Shown in pieces: positions 21,697 through 32,920 of a stretch of 64,000 nt of DNA (positions are counted from its first letter, which is position 1; each line of letters opens with the position of its first letter). Under the pieces are notes generated by a model. That model had not been told where the DNA came from. It was given only the letters and a program-made list of their open reading frames with translations, and made no database searches. The position numbers and the translations under genes are program-made. Origin of the DNA: Lucinisca nassula (Eukaryota; Mollusca; Bivalvia; Lucinida; Lucinidae); the NCBI GenBank assembly GCA_963580285.1, contig OY757015.1:132750029-132814028 (forward strand), written 5' to 3'.

Positions 21697-24621
21697 CAAG
21701 AGGGCCATGATGGCCCTGGATCGCTCACCTGATCCATAGTGTAACAAGTGGGCCCCAGAGAGGGCCATTATTGGCCCCAGGGCTTTAATGTACATAATGT
21801 TGAGGGAGGTCTTAAAGGTGAAGCTTCATACCAAACATCAACAAAGGCTAAAATTTGAACAATCTTGTCAAAGGTCCACTAGATGAAGCTACACATCAAA
21901 TATCAAAGACCTGGGCCTAGCGGTTTCAGAGAAGAAGATTTTTAAAGATTTTGCCTATATAAGCCTATGTAAAATCAAAGGGCCCCGGGACAGGGGCATT
22001 TTTTGCCCCAGCACTATAGTTTGAACAATCTTGGTAGGGGTCCACTAGATGAAGCTTCATACCAAATATCAAAGTTCTGGGCCTTGTGGTTTCAGAGAAG
22101 AAGATTTTTAAAGATTTTCCCTATATAAGCCTATGTAAAACCAAAGGGCCCCGTGGCAGGGGGGGATTTTTTGTCCCAGCACTATAATTTGAACAATCTT
22201 GGTAGGGGTCCACTAGACGAAGCTTCATACCAAATATCAAAGTCCTGGGCCTTGTGGTTTCAGAGAAGAAGATTTTTAAAGATTTTCCCTATATAAGCCT
22301 ATGTAAAACCAAAGGGCCCCGGGGCAGGGGCATTTTTGGCCCCAGCACTAAAATTGGAACAATCTTGGTAGGGGTCCACTAGATGAAGCTTCATACCAAA
22401 TATCAAAGTCCTGGGCCTTGTGGTTTTAGAGAAGAAAATTTTTAAAGATTTTCCCTATATAAGCCTATGTAAAACCAAAGGGCCCCGTGGCGGGGGCATT
22501 TTTGGCCCCAGCACTATAATTTGAACAATCTTGGTAGGGGTCCACTAGATGAAGCTTCATACCAAATATATAAGACCTGGGCCTTGTGGTTTCAGAGAAG
22601 AAGATTTTTAAAAATTTTCCCTATATAAGCCAATGTAAAAGCAAAGGGCCCCGTGGCGGGGGCATTTTTGTCCCAGCACTAAAATTTGAACAATCTTGGT
22701 AGGGGTCCACTAGATGAAGCTTCATACCAAATATCAAAGTCCTGGGCCTTGTGGTTTCAGAAAAGAAAATTTTTAAAGATTTTCCCTATATAAGCCCATG
22801 TAAAACCAAAGGGCCCCGTGGCGGGGGCATTTTTTGTCCCAGCACTAAAATTTGAACAATCTTGGTAGGGGTCCACTAGATGAAGCTTCATACCAAATAT
22901 CAAAGACCTGGGCCTTGTGGTTTCAGAGAAGAAGATTTTTTAAGATTTTCCCTATATAAGCCTATGTAAAACCAAAGGGCCCCGGGGCGGGGGCATTTTT
23001 GGCCCCAGCACTGTAATTTGAACAATCTTGGTAGGGGTCAACTAGATGAAGCTTCATACCAAATATCAAAGACCTGGGCCTTGTGGTTTCAGAGAAGAAG
23101 ATTTTTAAAGATTTTCCCTATATAAGCCAATGTAAAACCAAAGGGCCCCGTGGCGGGGGCATTTTTTGTCCCAGCACTATAATTTGAACAATCTTGGTAG
23201 GGGTCCACTAGATGAAGCTTCATACCAAATATCAAAGTCCTGGGCCTTGTGGTTTCAGAGTAGAAGATTTTTGAAGATTTTCCCTATATAAGCCTATGTA
23301 AAACCAAAGGGCCCTGGGGCGGGGGCATTTTTGGCCCCAGCACTATAATTTGAACAATCTTGGTAGGGGTCCACTAGATGAAGCTTCATACCAAATATCA
23401 AAGACCTGGGCCTTGTGGTTTCAGAGAAGAAGATTTTTAACGATTTTCCCTATATAAGCCAATGTAAAACCAAAGGGCCCCGTGGCGGGGGCATTTTTCG
23501 TCCCAGCACTCAAATTTGAACAATCTTGGTAGGGGTCCACTAGATGAAGCTTCATACCAAATATCAAAGTCCTGGGCCTTGTGGTTTCAGAGAAGAAGAT
23601 TTTTAAAGATTTTCCCTATATAAGCCTATGTAAAACCAAAGGGCCCCCGTGCGGGGGCATTTTTGGCCCCAGCACTATAATTTGAACAATCTTGGTAGGG
23701 GTCCACTAGATGAAGCTTCATACCAAATAACAAAGACCTGGGCCTTGTGGTTTCAGAGAAGAAGATTTTTTAAGTTTTTGGTGAAAAAAATCTGTTTTTG
23801 GCTCCTGTGACCTAGATGTGCAACGGACCGGAACCATTTGACCCATATTCAAACTTGACCGAGATATTGTCATGATGATCATTCTGAGCAAGTTTGATTA
23901 AGATTGGACCAAAATTGTGGCCCCTAGGGTGTTCACAAGGTTTTTATATGATTTGACCCGCTGACCTACTTTTTAACCCGATATGACCCATATTCGAACT
24001 GGACTGAAATATTGTCACAATGGTCATTCTGAGCAAGTTTCATGATAATTGGACCAAAACAGTGGCCTTCAGAGTGTTCACAAGGTTTTTCTATGATTTG
24101 ACCTACTGACCTACTTTTTGACCGGACATGACCCATATTCGAACTTGACCAAGATATTGTCATGATGATCATTCTGAGCAAGTTTGATTATGATTGGACC
24201 AAAATTGTGGCCTCTAGGGTGTTCACAAGGTTTTTCTATGATTTGACCCGCTGACCTACTTTTTAAGCCGACATGATCCATATTCAAACTTCACTAAAAT
24301 ATTGTCACAATGATCATTCTGAGCAAGTTTGATGATGATTGGACCAAAATTGTGGCCTCTCGAGTGTTCACAAGGTTTTTCTATGATTTGACCTACTGAC
24401 CTACTTTTTTACCCGACATGACCCAAATTCGAACTTGACCGAGATATTGTCATGATTATCATTCTGAGCAAGTTTGATGATAATTGGACCAAAACTGTGG
24501 CCTCTAGTGTGTTCACAAGAAAAAGTTTACGCACGACGGACGACGGACGACGGACGACGCACGACGACGCCGGACATCTTACTGTCACAAAAGCTCACCA
24601 TGACCTTCGGTCAGGTGAGCT
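21697..24621 (+). mobile_element. Pearl/Helentron-like element copy 2, two tandem arrays, intact ends
   Basis: The 5' end aacaagagggccatgatggc contains the palindrome gggccatgatggccc. The first array (about 21,840-23,790) holds some 12 monomers of 165 bp that are far more uniform than copy 1. The second array (23,800-24,520) holds ~150-bp units with ttgaccgagatattgtcatg, attctgagcaagtttgat and tggaccaaaattgtggcc. Next come GACGGAC repeats (24,536-24,572). The 3' end is a hairpin, agctcaccatgaccttcggt, then caggtgagct (24,591-24,620). Hairpin-near-3'-end plus arrays fits non-autonomous Helentrons (inference). Confidence 0.75.
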
Positions 24622-24769
24622 AAAAAAGAAGTAAAAAAAAAAAAGGAAATAATAATGAAAGTTATTGGAAATGAAAAAGAGAAAAGGTTTAAAACAAACG
24701 CGGTTGAATGGCGCAGTGTATCAGTATTGAAGAATTTATCTTTTATATGCTCATGTGTTTTCCCGGTCC

Positions 24770-24960
24770 GTTTTCTGTATACAAAAAAGACGATTTTTTT
24801 TCGATGTTTTGTCTTTTTTGTAAGTGTGTGTGTCTGCGTGTGTGATATATAAGATGTTTTGTCTTCCGATGTTTGGTCGCGTGTTGTTTTGATGTTTCTA
24901 TGTGATGTCGCATTAGATGTTTTGAAGTTTCCATGTTTGGTGTCTTTCGATCAAAATTCG
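24770..24960 (-). repeat. Iterated ~16-bp AAACAT motif array
   Basis: On the minus strand, units such as gacaccaaacatggaaa, gcgacatcacatagaaa, gaccaaacatcggaa and gacaaaacatctta follow each other. The consensus resembles that of the arms at 18.9 and 19.5 kb. Confidence 0.5.
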
Positions 24961-25947
24961 GACACCCGTCTTGGATATTGGTCGACCGACCGACAGACAA
25001 ACAGATAGGCACAGACAGACAAGATATACCAACGATCAGACAGACATATAGAGTTTAGAAAATGCAAGATTGCATCTCGTAAACACTCATAAAGTGACCC
25101 ATCTTTTTGGCAGGTGTAGTGTGGTAATATGGCTCTTTCAAGATGTTGATCGTTAATCAAAGGTGGGCGAAACTCGGCTTACCCGGAGAAAATCCACTTG
25201 ACCTTTCGGTGCAGAACTTAGTATGTTTTCACTTCCCTCTTTTGTTTCCTCAGATGCTGCAGATGAGACTGCGCGAATGCGCAGGCTGGTCCAGATGAGG
25301 CTGCGCGGGTGCACAGGCTGTGAGGTCTTTACTGCTCGTTCAGGACTTACTGCCATGCGCTGGCTCAAACTGCAGTTAGCGAGGCGATTCCATTTTTTTT
25401 TTTTTTTGTAGTGTTTGTTCGTCGCTGCGATACATGTAAACTTATCTATGACATGACCAGCGTTATTTGCGTAAACAGTTCAGATCCCAATCTGAATGCC
25501 CGATGATTGTCTCTGACCAGACTTCGCGGTTGTGCAGGCTGATCAACTCTAGTCAGGCTCCAATCTGAGTCTTTACCGGTCATGCGAATCTTACTGTATT
25601 TGGCTGGCGCTCGCTCGAACTTTACTTCCTGTTTAACAAGGCGATTCCATTATTTATAATAACAATCATGACATCAATATATAAAGCATAACTTGTAATA
25701 ACTCCTGTTTTTGTGTGTGCGTGTTTTTTTTTTTTTTTTTTTTTTTTTGAAACCGTGTAGATCATGACCAGATGCCTACAAAACGGAAATGCTAACCAAA
25801 CTGCGCATACGGAAAAGCTGATCTACGCTGGTTAGGCAGGATTTGCAGGTTAGTCTTGAGTTTTTGCAGGTCGTGCAAGCACTGTGTCTGATGGGTTAAA
25901 GTAACGTTCACAAGAATGATCAGTCATGACTTTAGCATACATTATTA
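24961..25947. other. No gene; dispersed low-copy repeat pieces
   Basis: GC-richer fragments with gagactgcgcgaatgcgcag occur at 25,265-25,330 and 25,525. A poly-T run of about 26 is at 25,723. Open frames over 25,153-25,411 are repeat translations. Confidence 0.45.
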
Positions 25948-25948
25948 C

Positions 25949-26008
25949 GCCCCGCCCATCGGGGCTTGAAGAAAAAGATGGGCTACGCAGAGCTGAAACC
26001 GACCGCAC
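25949..26008 (+). mobile_element. SINE family A, 60-bp 5' fragment with internal deletion
   Basis: Reads ccccgcccatcggggcttga, then skips the gcatgatgcttcc segment before acgcagagctgaaaccgacc. Confidence 0.6.
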
Positions 26009-26109
26009 ACGAGTACTTGCTTGTTTATAATGACCAAATCGAAATCGCTCTTGAGCACATAGCGAATTGTTCCCAAAGCTCTAGATATCAATATACACCA
26101 CAGCCTCTT

Positions 26110-26411
26110 GACCCCCGCACATCGGGGCTTTAGAAATAAATGGGCTGCATGATGCTTCCACGCAGAGCTGTATCCGACCGCACACGGGTACTGGTAAACC
26201 GCTTAGAGGATCTAAGCCTGCCCAGGCAAAGCTGTGCGAGTAGGACCGTCCATGATTATAAACCCTAATGCTTTCTTTGGGCGCCAGGGCTTGAGATGTC
26301 ATTTCATCTCAATGTCGGTTAAGAGTCCCACAAAATTGGAAGCAACGTCTCCAAAATGACCTATACAATGTTGACGGGGACGTTAACTCTCAAATCAAAC
26401 CAACAAACAAA
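26110..26411 (+). mobile_element. SINE family A, full-length
   Basis: Complete from gacccccgcacatcgg to caaatcaaaccaacaaacaa. No clear target duplication. Confidence 0.8.
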
Positions 26412-26758
26412 ACATACATAATTTTTGTTATTTTCGTAAACAGTTCAGTTCCTTATCCGAGTACCTGATGAGGTTTTCATAGACTGATGTGTCAGAACTT
26501 TTCTCGCTACACCGCTATCTTTATCACCTCACCGAGGCGTTTCAAAAGGAGCGTGTAGGCTTTGGCCGGCGCTAGGTACTGGGTCTGACCTTTACAAACA
26601 CTGATCAGTCAGAATCTTTCTCACTACACGGCTAACTTTATCGACTCACCCAGGCGTTTGAAATATGTGCGTGCAGGTTTTAGTCCGGTCTACAAGTCCC
26701 GAGTCTTTGCAGTTCGCGCAAGTTTTACAGTCCCAAGTTCGGTCACCATAGACTAAGA
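26412..26758. other. No gene recognised
   Basis: A weak ~130-bp duplication is visible (ctacaccgctatctttatca / ctacacggctaactttatcg). Confidence 0.45.
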
Positions 26759-27030
26759 CATTACGAAAACACGCCTATTGAAATACATCGGTAAAATTTT
26801 ACTACCAAAAATGGATTTTTTTTTTTTTTTCAGATAAAAATCCTGATAATTTTCATATTTCTGCTCAAAACATAGATTGTGGGTAATCGTTATCACAACC
26901 TCGGCGAGGCGGTTGTAACGGGTACCCACAATCTATATAAGAACATAACGATTAACCCCTGTACCCCAGTTTCGCTATATAAAAGTGGGATTGAAGGGGG
27001 TCAAAACTATATAGACATGTTTGCGTGATG
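26759..27030. mobile_element. Hairpin MITE, complete
   Basis: Termini cattacgaaaacacgccta and tagacatgtttgcgtgatg. The core tagattgtgggtaatcgtt ... gggtacccacaatctata folds around ctcggcgagg. Orientation is opposite to 33,190. Confidence 0.8.
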
Positions 27031-27099
27031 AGTAAAAAAGTAGTTGCATTCACAAGGTTTGTGACAGTTGGAAGGAAGGACGGACGGACGGACGAACAC

Positions 27100-27990
27100 C
27101 AGTGACGAAAATAATATAACCCCCACAAACAATAACCAGTGACACCACCCAATGAATCGTATACCCTTTAGCTGAAAAATAAAATGTCGTAGCCGGAGCT
27201 GACTGGTTTTGGCCGTCGGTCTCATGTTCAGCATGTTTTAAACAAACCATTGAGATCGTACGTTAGCTAGCGCTCGACATGAACAAAGACTCAGAAAAAC
27301 ATCCACTGTCAAAGTTAAGTGTTTTCGCTCATTTCACCTTGGATAGAACTGCGGCCACTTGTGACGGACTGATGAACAACAATGACGAAAATAATATAAA
27401 AACGGGTATATTAAAATCAACAACACACCCCTATTTTAATCAGTAGACTCGACCAAGGAATCGTATACCCTTTTACTGAAAATAGATGTCGCAGCCGGCC
27501 TCATGTTCAGCATATTTTAAAACAAACCACTGAGATCGTACATTAGTTAGCGCTCTACATAAAACCCGTGCTACTACCATGACCCAAACGACCCCCGCCC
27601 ATCGGGGCTTGAAAAAATATATGGGCTGCATGATGCTTCCACGCAGAGCTGAAACCGACCCGCACACGAGTACTGGTAAACCGCTTAGAGGATCTAAGCC
27701 TGCCCATGCAAAGCGGTGCGAGCCGGCCCGTCCATGCATATAAACCCTATTGGTTTCATTGGGCAATAGGGCTTGAGATGTCATTTCATCTCATTGTCGG
27801 GTAAAAGACAAAAAAGTCCCACAAAATTGGAAGCGAAGTCTCCAAAATGACCTTTACAGCGTTGACGGGGACGTTAAACCTCAATCAAACTAACAAACAA
27901 AACAAAGACCCAGAATAACATGCATTGTCAAAGGTAAGTGTATCATTTCACCATGGGTAGAACTGCGGCCACTTGTGATGGCTGACTCAG
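27100..27990. repeat. Tandem segmental duplication, second unit split by a SINE
   Basis: Unit 1 (27,100-27,375) and unit 2 (27,383-27,990) share tgacgaaaataatataa, gaatcgtataccctttt, cagcatgtttta/cagcatatttta, actgagatcgtac, and aactgcggccacttgtgac/tg. Unit 2 contains the SINE at 27,591. Confidence 0.6.
27591..27901 (+). mobile_element. SINE family A
   Basis: Full-length, including an extra gacaaaaaa insertion after gggtaaaa. Confidence 0.8.
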
Positions 27991-28205
27991 TATTGATCAG
28001 ACTGCATGGATGCGCCCGCCAACCTGGAAAAACCGTCCATGAAAGGTGGGTGCGTGTGTTGTTCCAGCGCCTTCCAGTGTATTTATAGGCGAAAGGCTCA
28101 TCAGACATGTTACGCATGTGCGTGAAGTAAAAAAAAATACTTGCCCTTCGGGAGCAAATTCTTTCCTTCAAGAGCAGCACCCCATCTCGGAAAAGGTTTT
28201 TATTA

Positions 28206-28565
28206 TTACAAAGCACCACAGAAGTTTTCGGTAGATTGACCAAAAGTTACGAAGTGCAGTAGCTTTACTAATTCTAAACGATTGTCACTAATTTGTATGA
28301 AATCCAGGTAGCGGTTTATTAAAGCCGCGCTGTTCGTATCAGAGTGAGGCCAGAGTAGTGTATAAAGGTTTACCTGTAGAATCGATCTGGTCTGGAAATG
28401 ACAAACAGGGTAGATCCCGGTCAGACAAATAAAGGACGTCTGATTAGAGTCTGCATTGTTTAGAGTTACGGCATTTAAGGGATTAACGAACGAATGTCTG
28501 AGCTCCCATCCAGGGCCATGTTCCCAGCCTACACTCAGACAATCATCAATGCCTCGATTAAACAA
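28206..28565 (-). CDS. Hypothetical 119-residue ORF, doubtful
   Basis: An ATG-initiated minus frame with mixed composition (NADSNQTSFICLTGIY, LINRYLDFIQISDNRLELVK) ends in TAA directly followed by AATAAAA, a possible poly(A) signal. I recognise no domain. It lies between dispersed repeats and may be a decayed element or a chance ORF. Confidence 0.15.
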   Translation of the reverse strand: MFNRGIDDCLSVGWEHGPGWELRHSFVNPLNAVTLNNADSNQTSFICLTGIYPVCHFQTRSILQVNLYTLLWPHSDTNSAALINRYLDFIQISDNRLELVKLLHFVTFGQSTENFCGAL

Positions 28566-28604
28566 TCTTATTGTAATGCTGTTTTCATTATTTCTCCTGG
28601 AAAA

Positions 28605-28815
28605 CCCTAAACGGGTACCTTGGCAAACAGTGCAGGCCCAGATCAGACATCGCAGAACGCGGCGTCTGATCAGGGCCTACACTGTTTGCAAAAAGTTCAG
28701 CCTTTTACCTTATCAATTTTGAAGAAAACACAACCTGACACCCCTAAATTTTCAAATGGATTTTTCTGCCATATATAAGCTGGAAGATTCCATTTGGTAC
28801 AAAAAGGGTTAAACA
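28605..28815. mobile_element. MITE with CAAACAGTGCAGGCCC hairpin, copy 1
   Basis: The hairpin tggcaaacagtgcaggccca ... gggcctacactgtttgca is followed by cctgacacccctaaatttt and ccatttggtacaaaaagggt. The same order recurs at 38,527-38,757. Confidence 0.65.
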
Positions 28816-29009
28816 CCCCTCGCTTCTCGTGAACAACCTGTGCGACAGATTGCTTTTTTCCATGCGCTGTCTCCGACTGAGCACATGATTCCCACGATTT
28901 ACCGCAGTTCGTCATGTAAGCACGTGCAGTTTTACCATACTACGTCATAATAGTGAGCACGCGCACAGTTATTGCGTGTGAAAAGGCACTTACAGGAAAC
29001 ATAATCGCT

Positions 29010-29280
29010 CGTTTGAGAATTGATCTGTGCAGTCTGATCAGAGCATTTGCTGTTCCTGGGAGCATTCTGATCTCTGGGCTATTCAAAGAGCAACAAGTGA
29101 AGACTTTGACCAAAGTGGATGCATAGACTGGGGAACACGTAATTCGATAAGACGTGTAACCATTGAAGACTCAGATCAGCCTGCGCATCCATGCAGTCTG
29201 ATCAGAGCCTTTGCTGTTCGAATAAGCCTACTATGTGGGATATTCAAAGAGCAACAAGCGAAGACTGGACATGTTGTCTA
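29010..29280 (+). repeat. Short direct duplication with GCAGTCTGATCAGAGC
   Basis: The word gcagtctgatcagagc, then tgctgttc, then attcaaagagcaacaag occurs twice (29,029 and 29,191). It is a dispersed bivalve-type palindromic repeat; the 84-codon ORF here is its translation. Confidence 0.5.
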
Positions 29281-29385
29281 GATGCACATGCAGATCTGAT
29301 ACTTCTGTAGTAGAAAAAAAGTCTTTGTCGTGCGCCGGCTCATGTACAAGGAAAATGTATAAGAATGCGGTCTACGTATGTGTGT

Positions 29386-29525
29386 GTTTTAGTTTTTCGT
29401 CCCACCAACAGCTAATGTCATATAGAGCCGGGTCCTCGGTTAAAAGACTCATCCGAAAGTCTGGAGAGGCCCGGGATTGATCCAACAATCCCTGGTTTAT
29501 GAGGCGAGTAACGTAACAACTATAC
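29386..29525 (-). mobile_element. tRNA-derived SINE family B
   Basis: Minus copy of the 165-bp SINE: on + it reads cgtcccaccaacagctaatg, actcatccgaaagtctggag, ccctggtttatgaggcgagt. The B-box-like region is cccgggattgatcc (reverse complement). Confidence 0.75.
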
Positions 29526-29799
29526 GCCGGCTATTATAATTTATTCCTCAATGACAGATTTCATGTTAAGGAGTCCGTTAACTGACTACAGATAAAGGTA
29601 TGTAATAGTGGCAAATCATTATTATTCTAAATTTCTTTCCTTCCTATTTCATGCGGCGTCTGATCTGGGTCTTCAAACCCGACAACAAGATTCCAGTCCA
29701 GATTCTAGAGATAATCAACACATTTGCGCAATACTCTAAACCTCACAGCGATTAGAATAGCGCGGCTATCAATACCAGGATTTGTGACATCAACAATTT

Positions 29800-30545
29800 T
29801 TAATCCCCCGCCGCGAAGCGGAGCGGGGATTATAGGAATGTCTTTCGTCTATCCGTCCTTCGCGGCGGGGATTATAGGAATATCCGTCCGTCTGTCTGTC
29901 CGTAACACTTTCTTGTCCGCCCCATATCTCCTTTACCTTTTGATAGATTTTCATTAAACTTTGGTCAAGTGTTAGTCTCAATGAACTGATGTTCAGAACC
30001 CATAAATGAACCATGCCGAGTCAAGGTCAAGGTTACACTTGAAGGTCACGAGTTTGGTATTTTTTGTCCGTTCTATATCTCCTTTACCCTTGGAAGGATT
30101 TTCATTAAACTTTGTTGAAATATTATTTTGAGTGAGCTCATGTGCAGAACCCATAAATGAACCATGCCGACTCAAGGTCATGGTCACAGCTGAAGGTCAA
30201 GAGTTTGAAACTTTGACATTTGTGTCTGTTCCATATCTCTTTTACCCCATTCAAGGATTCTTATTTAAAATTTGGTCAATTATCCCCCTCAGTGAGCTTA
30301 TGTGCAGAACCCATAAATGAACCATGCCGACTCAAGGTCAAGGTCACATTTGAAGGTCACGAGTTTAAAACTTTGAATTTTGTGTCCGTTCCATATCTCC
30401 TATACCCCTCAAAGGATTTTCATTTAACTTTGATCAATTATCACCCTCAGTGAGCTCATGTGCAGAGTTCATAAATGAATCATGCTGACACCAGGTCAAG
30501 GTCACATTGGAAGGTTACTACGCCGTATGGCTTTCCGGTCATACA
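29800..30545 (+). repeat. ~155-bp tandem array with AAGGTCAAGGTCAC words
   Basis: Four to five units contain tccatatctcctttaccc, ggattttcattaaactttgg, cagtgagctcatgtgcagaa, cataaatgaaccatgccgac and ctcaaggtcaaggtcac. The left border (29,803-29,835) is a hairpin, cccccgccgcgaagcgg, then agcggggatta. It is related to the 42.7-43.65 kb array. Confidence 0.75.
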
Positions 30546-30631
30546 TGTTTGATGGCTAGGTTGCTCATCCTGGAATGTCAAAACCAACAAACACAATTTC
30601 TTCTATAATTATTTTATTCTAGTACATCACG

Positions 30632-30905
30632 CCTATGCGAGCCTCGGTATCTCATTCGGATGCGCGTCTGACTGGGGATCAGGAGAACGCGGGTCCGATA
30701 CCTCCGGGGTCGGCAACATTCTGTTGTGGAGATTGATCGTGAAATTTGTTCTGGCCTTTCTCTTCCTTCCGCTGTAATCAAGAAGGGCAGTTGTCATTCT
30801 CTGGTGAAAGAATACGCACTGTGCTGGTTAACAGTTACCGTAAAAGACTTCCCAGGAATAGTGCTGATTGGTAAACTGATCAGTTAAAAAATGACGCCCA
30901 TAACG
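30632..30905 (+). mobile_element. tRNA-derived SINE family C
   Basis: The head has a B-box-like cgcgggtccgatacctcc. The body ggcaacattctgttgtggag and ttcaagaaggg-type segment match 41,150. The tail is degraded. Confidence 0.65.
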
Positions 30906-30984
30906 GCAATGGAAATGGAGTGTTTTATTATGCAATAAATCTCAGCGAAGAAGAGCGTGACCGAACAGACGCAGTTGTAGAACG

Positions 30985-31615
30985 TCACTCCTTGTTTGTT
31001 TGTTTGTTTGTATTAGAGTTTTGTTTGTTTGTATTAGAGTTTGACGGTCCAGTCAATACTATTTAGGTCATTCTTTTAGCTGTCAACACATCCTGTGCAG
31101 GCCTATAGGCTATGTAAGCGTTTAACTAATAGGCTGCAGTGCGCAAATTCTTTCACCAGAAACTGACAAGTGCCCTTGACTCAGCGGAATGGATTTGTTT
31201 GTTTGATTTGATGTTTACGTCCCCGTCAACACTGTATATGTCATTTTGGAGACGTTGCTTCCAATTTAGTGGGACTTTTACCCGACATTGAGATGAAATG
31301 GCATCTCAAGCCCTGTCGGCCAATGAAACCAATAGGGTTTACAAGCATGGACGGTCCGACTCGCACCACTTTGCCTGGGCAGGCTTAGATCCTCTAAGCA
31401 GTCAACCAGTACTCGTGTGTGGTCTGTTTCAGTTCTGCGTGGAAGCACCGTGCAGCCCATCTATTTCTTCAAGCCCCGATCGGCGGGGGCCGTCAGCGGA
31501 ATGGAGAGAATGACTGTAGAAAAGTTGTAATGATCGATTTCCACGACAGAAAGCTGCCGCCTCCTGGCAGGTGTTGAATCCGCATCTCCCTGAATCACTT
31601 ACTTTGCCGGGATTC
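30985..31615 (-). mobile_element. SINE family C, minus, interrupted by SINE A
   Basis: The 3' part (30,985-31,193) and 5' part (31,506-31,615) read through in order once 31,194-31,505 is removed. The tail is seen on + as tgtttgtttgtattagagtt. Confidence 0.75.
31194..31492 (-). mobile_element. SINE family A nested in SINE C
   Basis: 13-bp target duplication tcagcggaatgga at 31,181-31,193 and 31,493-31,505. The target is SINE C sequence itself. Confidence 0.88.
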
Positions 31616-31629
31616 CTTTTAACATATTA

Positions 31630-31875
31630 TGGAGCGTGATAGCTCAGTGGTTAGTGCACTTGCCTTTGATGCTAGAGGTCCCAGTTTCGATCCCCGGCAG
31701 CGGCGATAAAATTTCGGTGTCCGAACACGCTCCATTGGCATCATTTGCAGGGATGAATGTCATAAAGGGCACCGTCCTTCGGATCGGGACGTTAACTGGA
31801 GGCTCCCTGTGCAGGTAGAGTCATGCCCTGTGCAGGTTGAAGACCCCTACCGTAAGTACATGATTACTGTGTTGG
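31630..31875 (+). mobile_element. tRNA-derived SINE family D
   Basis: A-box-like gatagctcagtggttagtgc and B-box-like gtttcgatccccgg lie 30 bp apart at the 5' end. The body ggcaccgtccttcggatcgg, then gacgttaactggaggctccc, is of metazoan SINE type. The folded tRNA head is too decayed to be a functional tRNA. Confidence 0.7.
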
Positions 31876-31959
31876 CTTTCATCCTGCAAACCTCGTATTT
31901 CCTATCTCTAGAACTAGCGGGTTTTTCTTTTATTTTATTTTTTAGATGACATAGTTCGG

Positions 31960-32083
31960 TATCATCGCGAAAACCCGTCTAAATAATTCTGACCCCCTTT
32001 AACCCCACTTTTATATAGTAAAACTGGGGTTTAGATTGGGTAAACGTTATTTTCTTTATTCTGCTCTATAATAATAAAATTAT
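31960..32083. mobile_element. Left half of a hairpin MITE
   Basis: Reads tcgcgaaaacccgtctaaat, ccctttaaccccacttttat, aaaactggggtttagattgg, and ends in ttctgctctataataat, where SINE A begins. Confidence 0.65.
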
Positions 32084-32330
32084 TGTTTGTTTTTTTGTTT
32101 TGTTTTTAGGTTTAACGACACTGTCAACACTATATAGGTTATTTTGGAGACGTTGCTTCCAATTTTGTGGAACTTTTACCCGACATTGAGATGAAAATCA
32201 ATAGAGTTTATAGCATGGACGGTCCGACTCGCCCCGCTTTGCCTGGGCAGGCTTTGATCATCTAGGCTGTTTACCAGTACTCATGTGCAGTCGGATTCAG
32301 CTCTTGCAGCCCATCTATTTCTGCGGGGGC
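32084..32330 (-). mobile_element. SINE family A with internal deletion
   Basis: Lacks the gacatctcaagccctgccgc segment and part of the head. Sits at the broken core of the preceding MITE. Confidence 0.7.
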
Positions 32331-32689
32331 CAGCATCCTTGGGGTATCTCCACTCAAACTTATATGTGATCGCTATTTCATATCAATGTCGGGTAAAAGT
32401 CTCACAAAACTCGAGCGAAAGTGATTTCAAACAAACTCTGACAAGTGAAATAGGAGGAAAACCTAGAACATATACATATGCAGAAATACTCTAATTTATA
32501 TTGCACTCAGCAAACCAAGCTCAGTCTGCACAATGCGCATAAACGCAGTCTGGTCAAACTTTTCTGTGCTCTCTCAGGTTGTCGGGTTGGGCAGTCTCTT
32601 TCGTCAAAGGGTCACAATACTGAACCGACTACTTGAAAAGCTGGTGATGCGAAAAAAATGCTGAAAAAGAAACAAGTCAAACAGAACTG
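32331..32689. other. No gene recognised
   Basis: A repeat scrap cagtctgcacaatgcgcata (32,523) is present; otherwise nothing. Confidence 0.45.
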
Positions 32690-32903
32690 CCCCCCGCCAA
32701 TCGGGCCTTGGAGAAATAGATTGACCTGCATAATGCTTCCACGCAGAGCTGAAACTGACCACACACGACTTGAGTCAGACCGTCAAGCGCACATAAGCCT
32801 TTCGTTTTCATTGGGCAACGGGCTTGAAATGTCATTTCATCTCAATGTCGGGTAAAAGTCCAGCAATAATTGGGAATACGTGTAGTGTTGAAGGGGATGT
32901 TAA
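32690..32903 (+). mobile_element. SINE family A, internally deleted
   Basis: The 5' head is joined to the tcatttcatctcaatgtcgg 3' portion, with about 90 bp missing. Confidence 0.65.
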
Positions 32904-32920
32904 AGAGGCTGCTCCCCTTT

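Noticed and set aside
21840..23790. CRISPR-like regular repeats
   Set aside because: Unit is 165 bp with no spacer/repeat division; it is a tandem satellite inside a mobile element in eukaryotic DNA.
25153..25411. Open frames on both strands with WTSLRIRAVSSAASEE-type peptide
   Set aside because: Encoded by a dispersed palindromic repeat (gactgcgcgaatgcgcaggc); no sign of selection on the frame.
27473..27784. Recurring ORFs beginning MTSQAL or MASQAL (also 26,081, 31,298, 14,223)
   Set aside because: They are translations of SINE family A, with differing frames and stops between copies.
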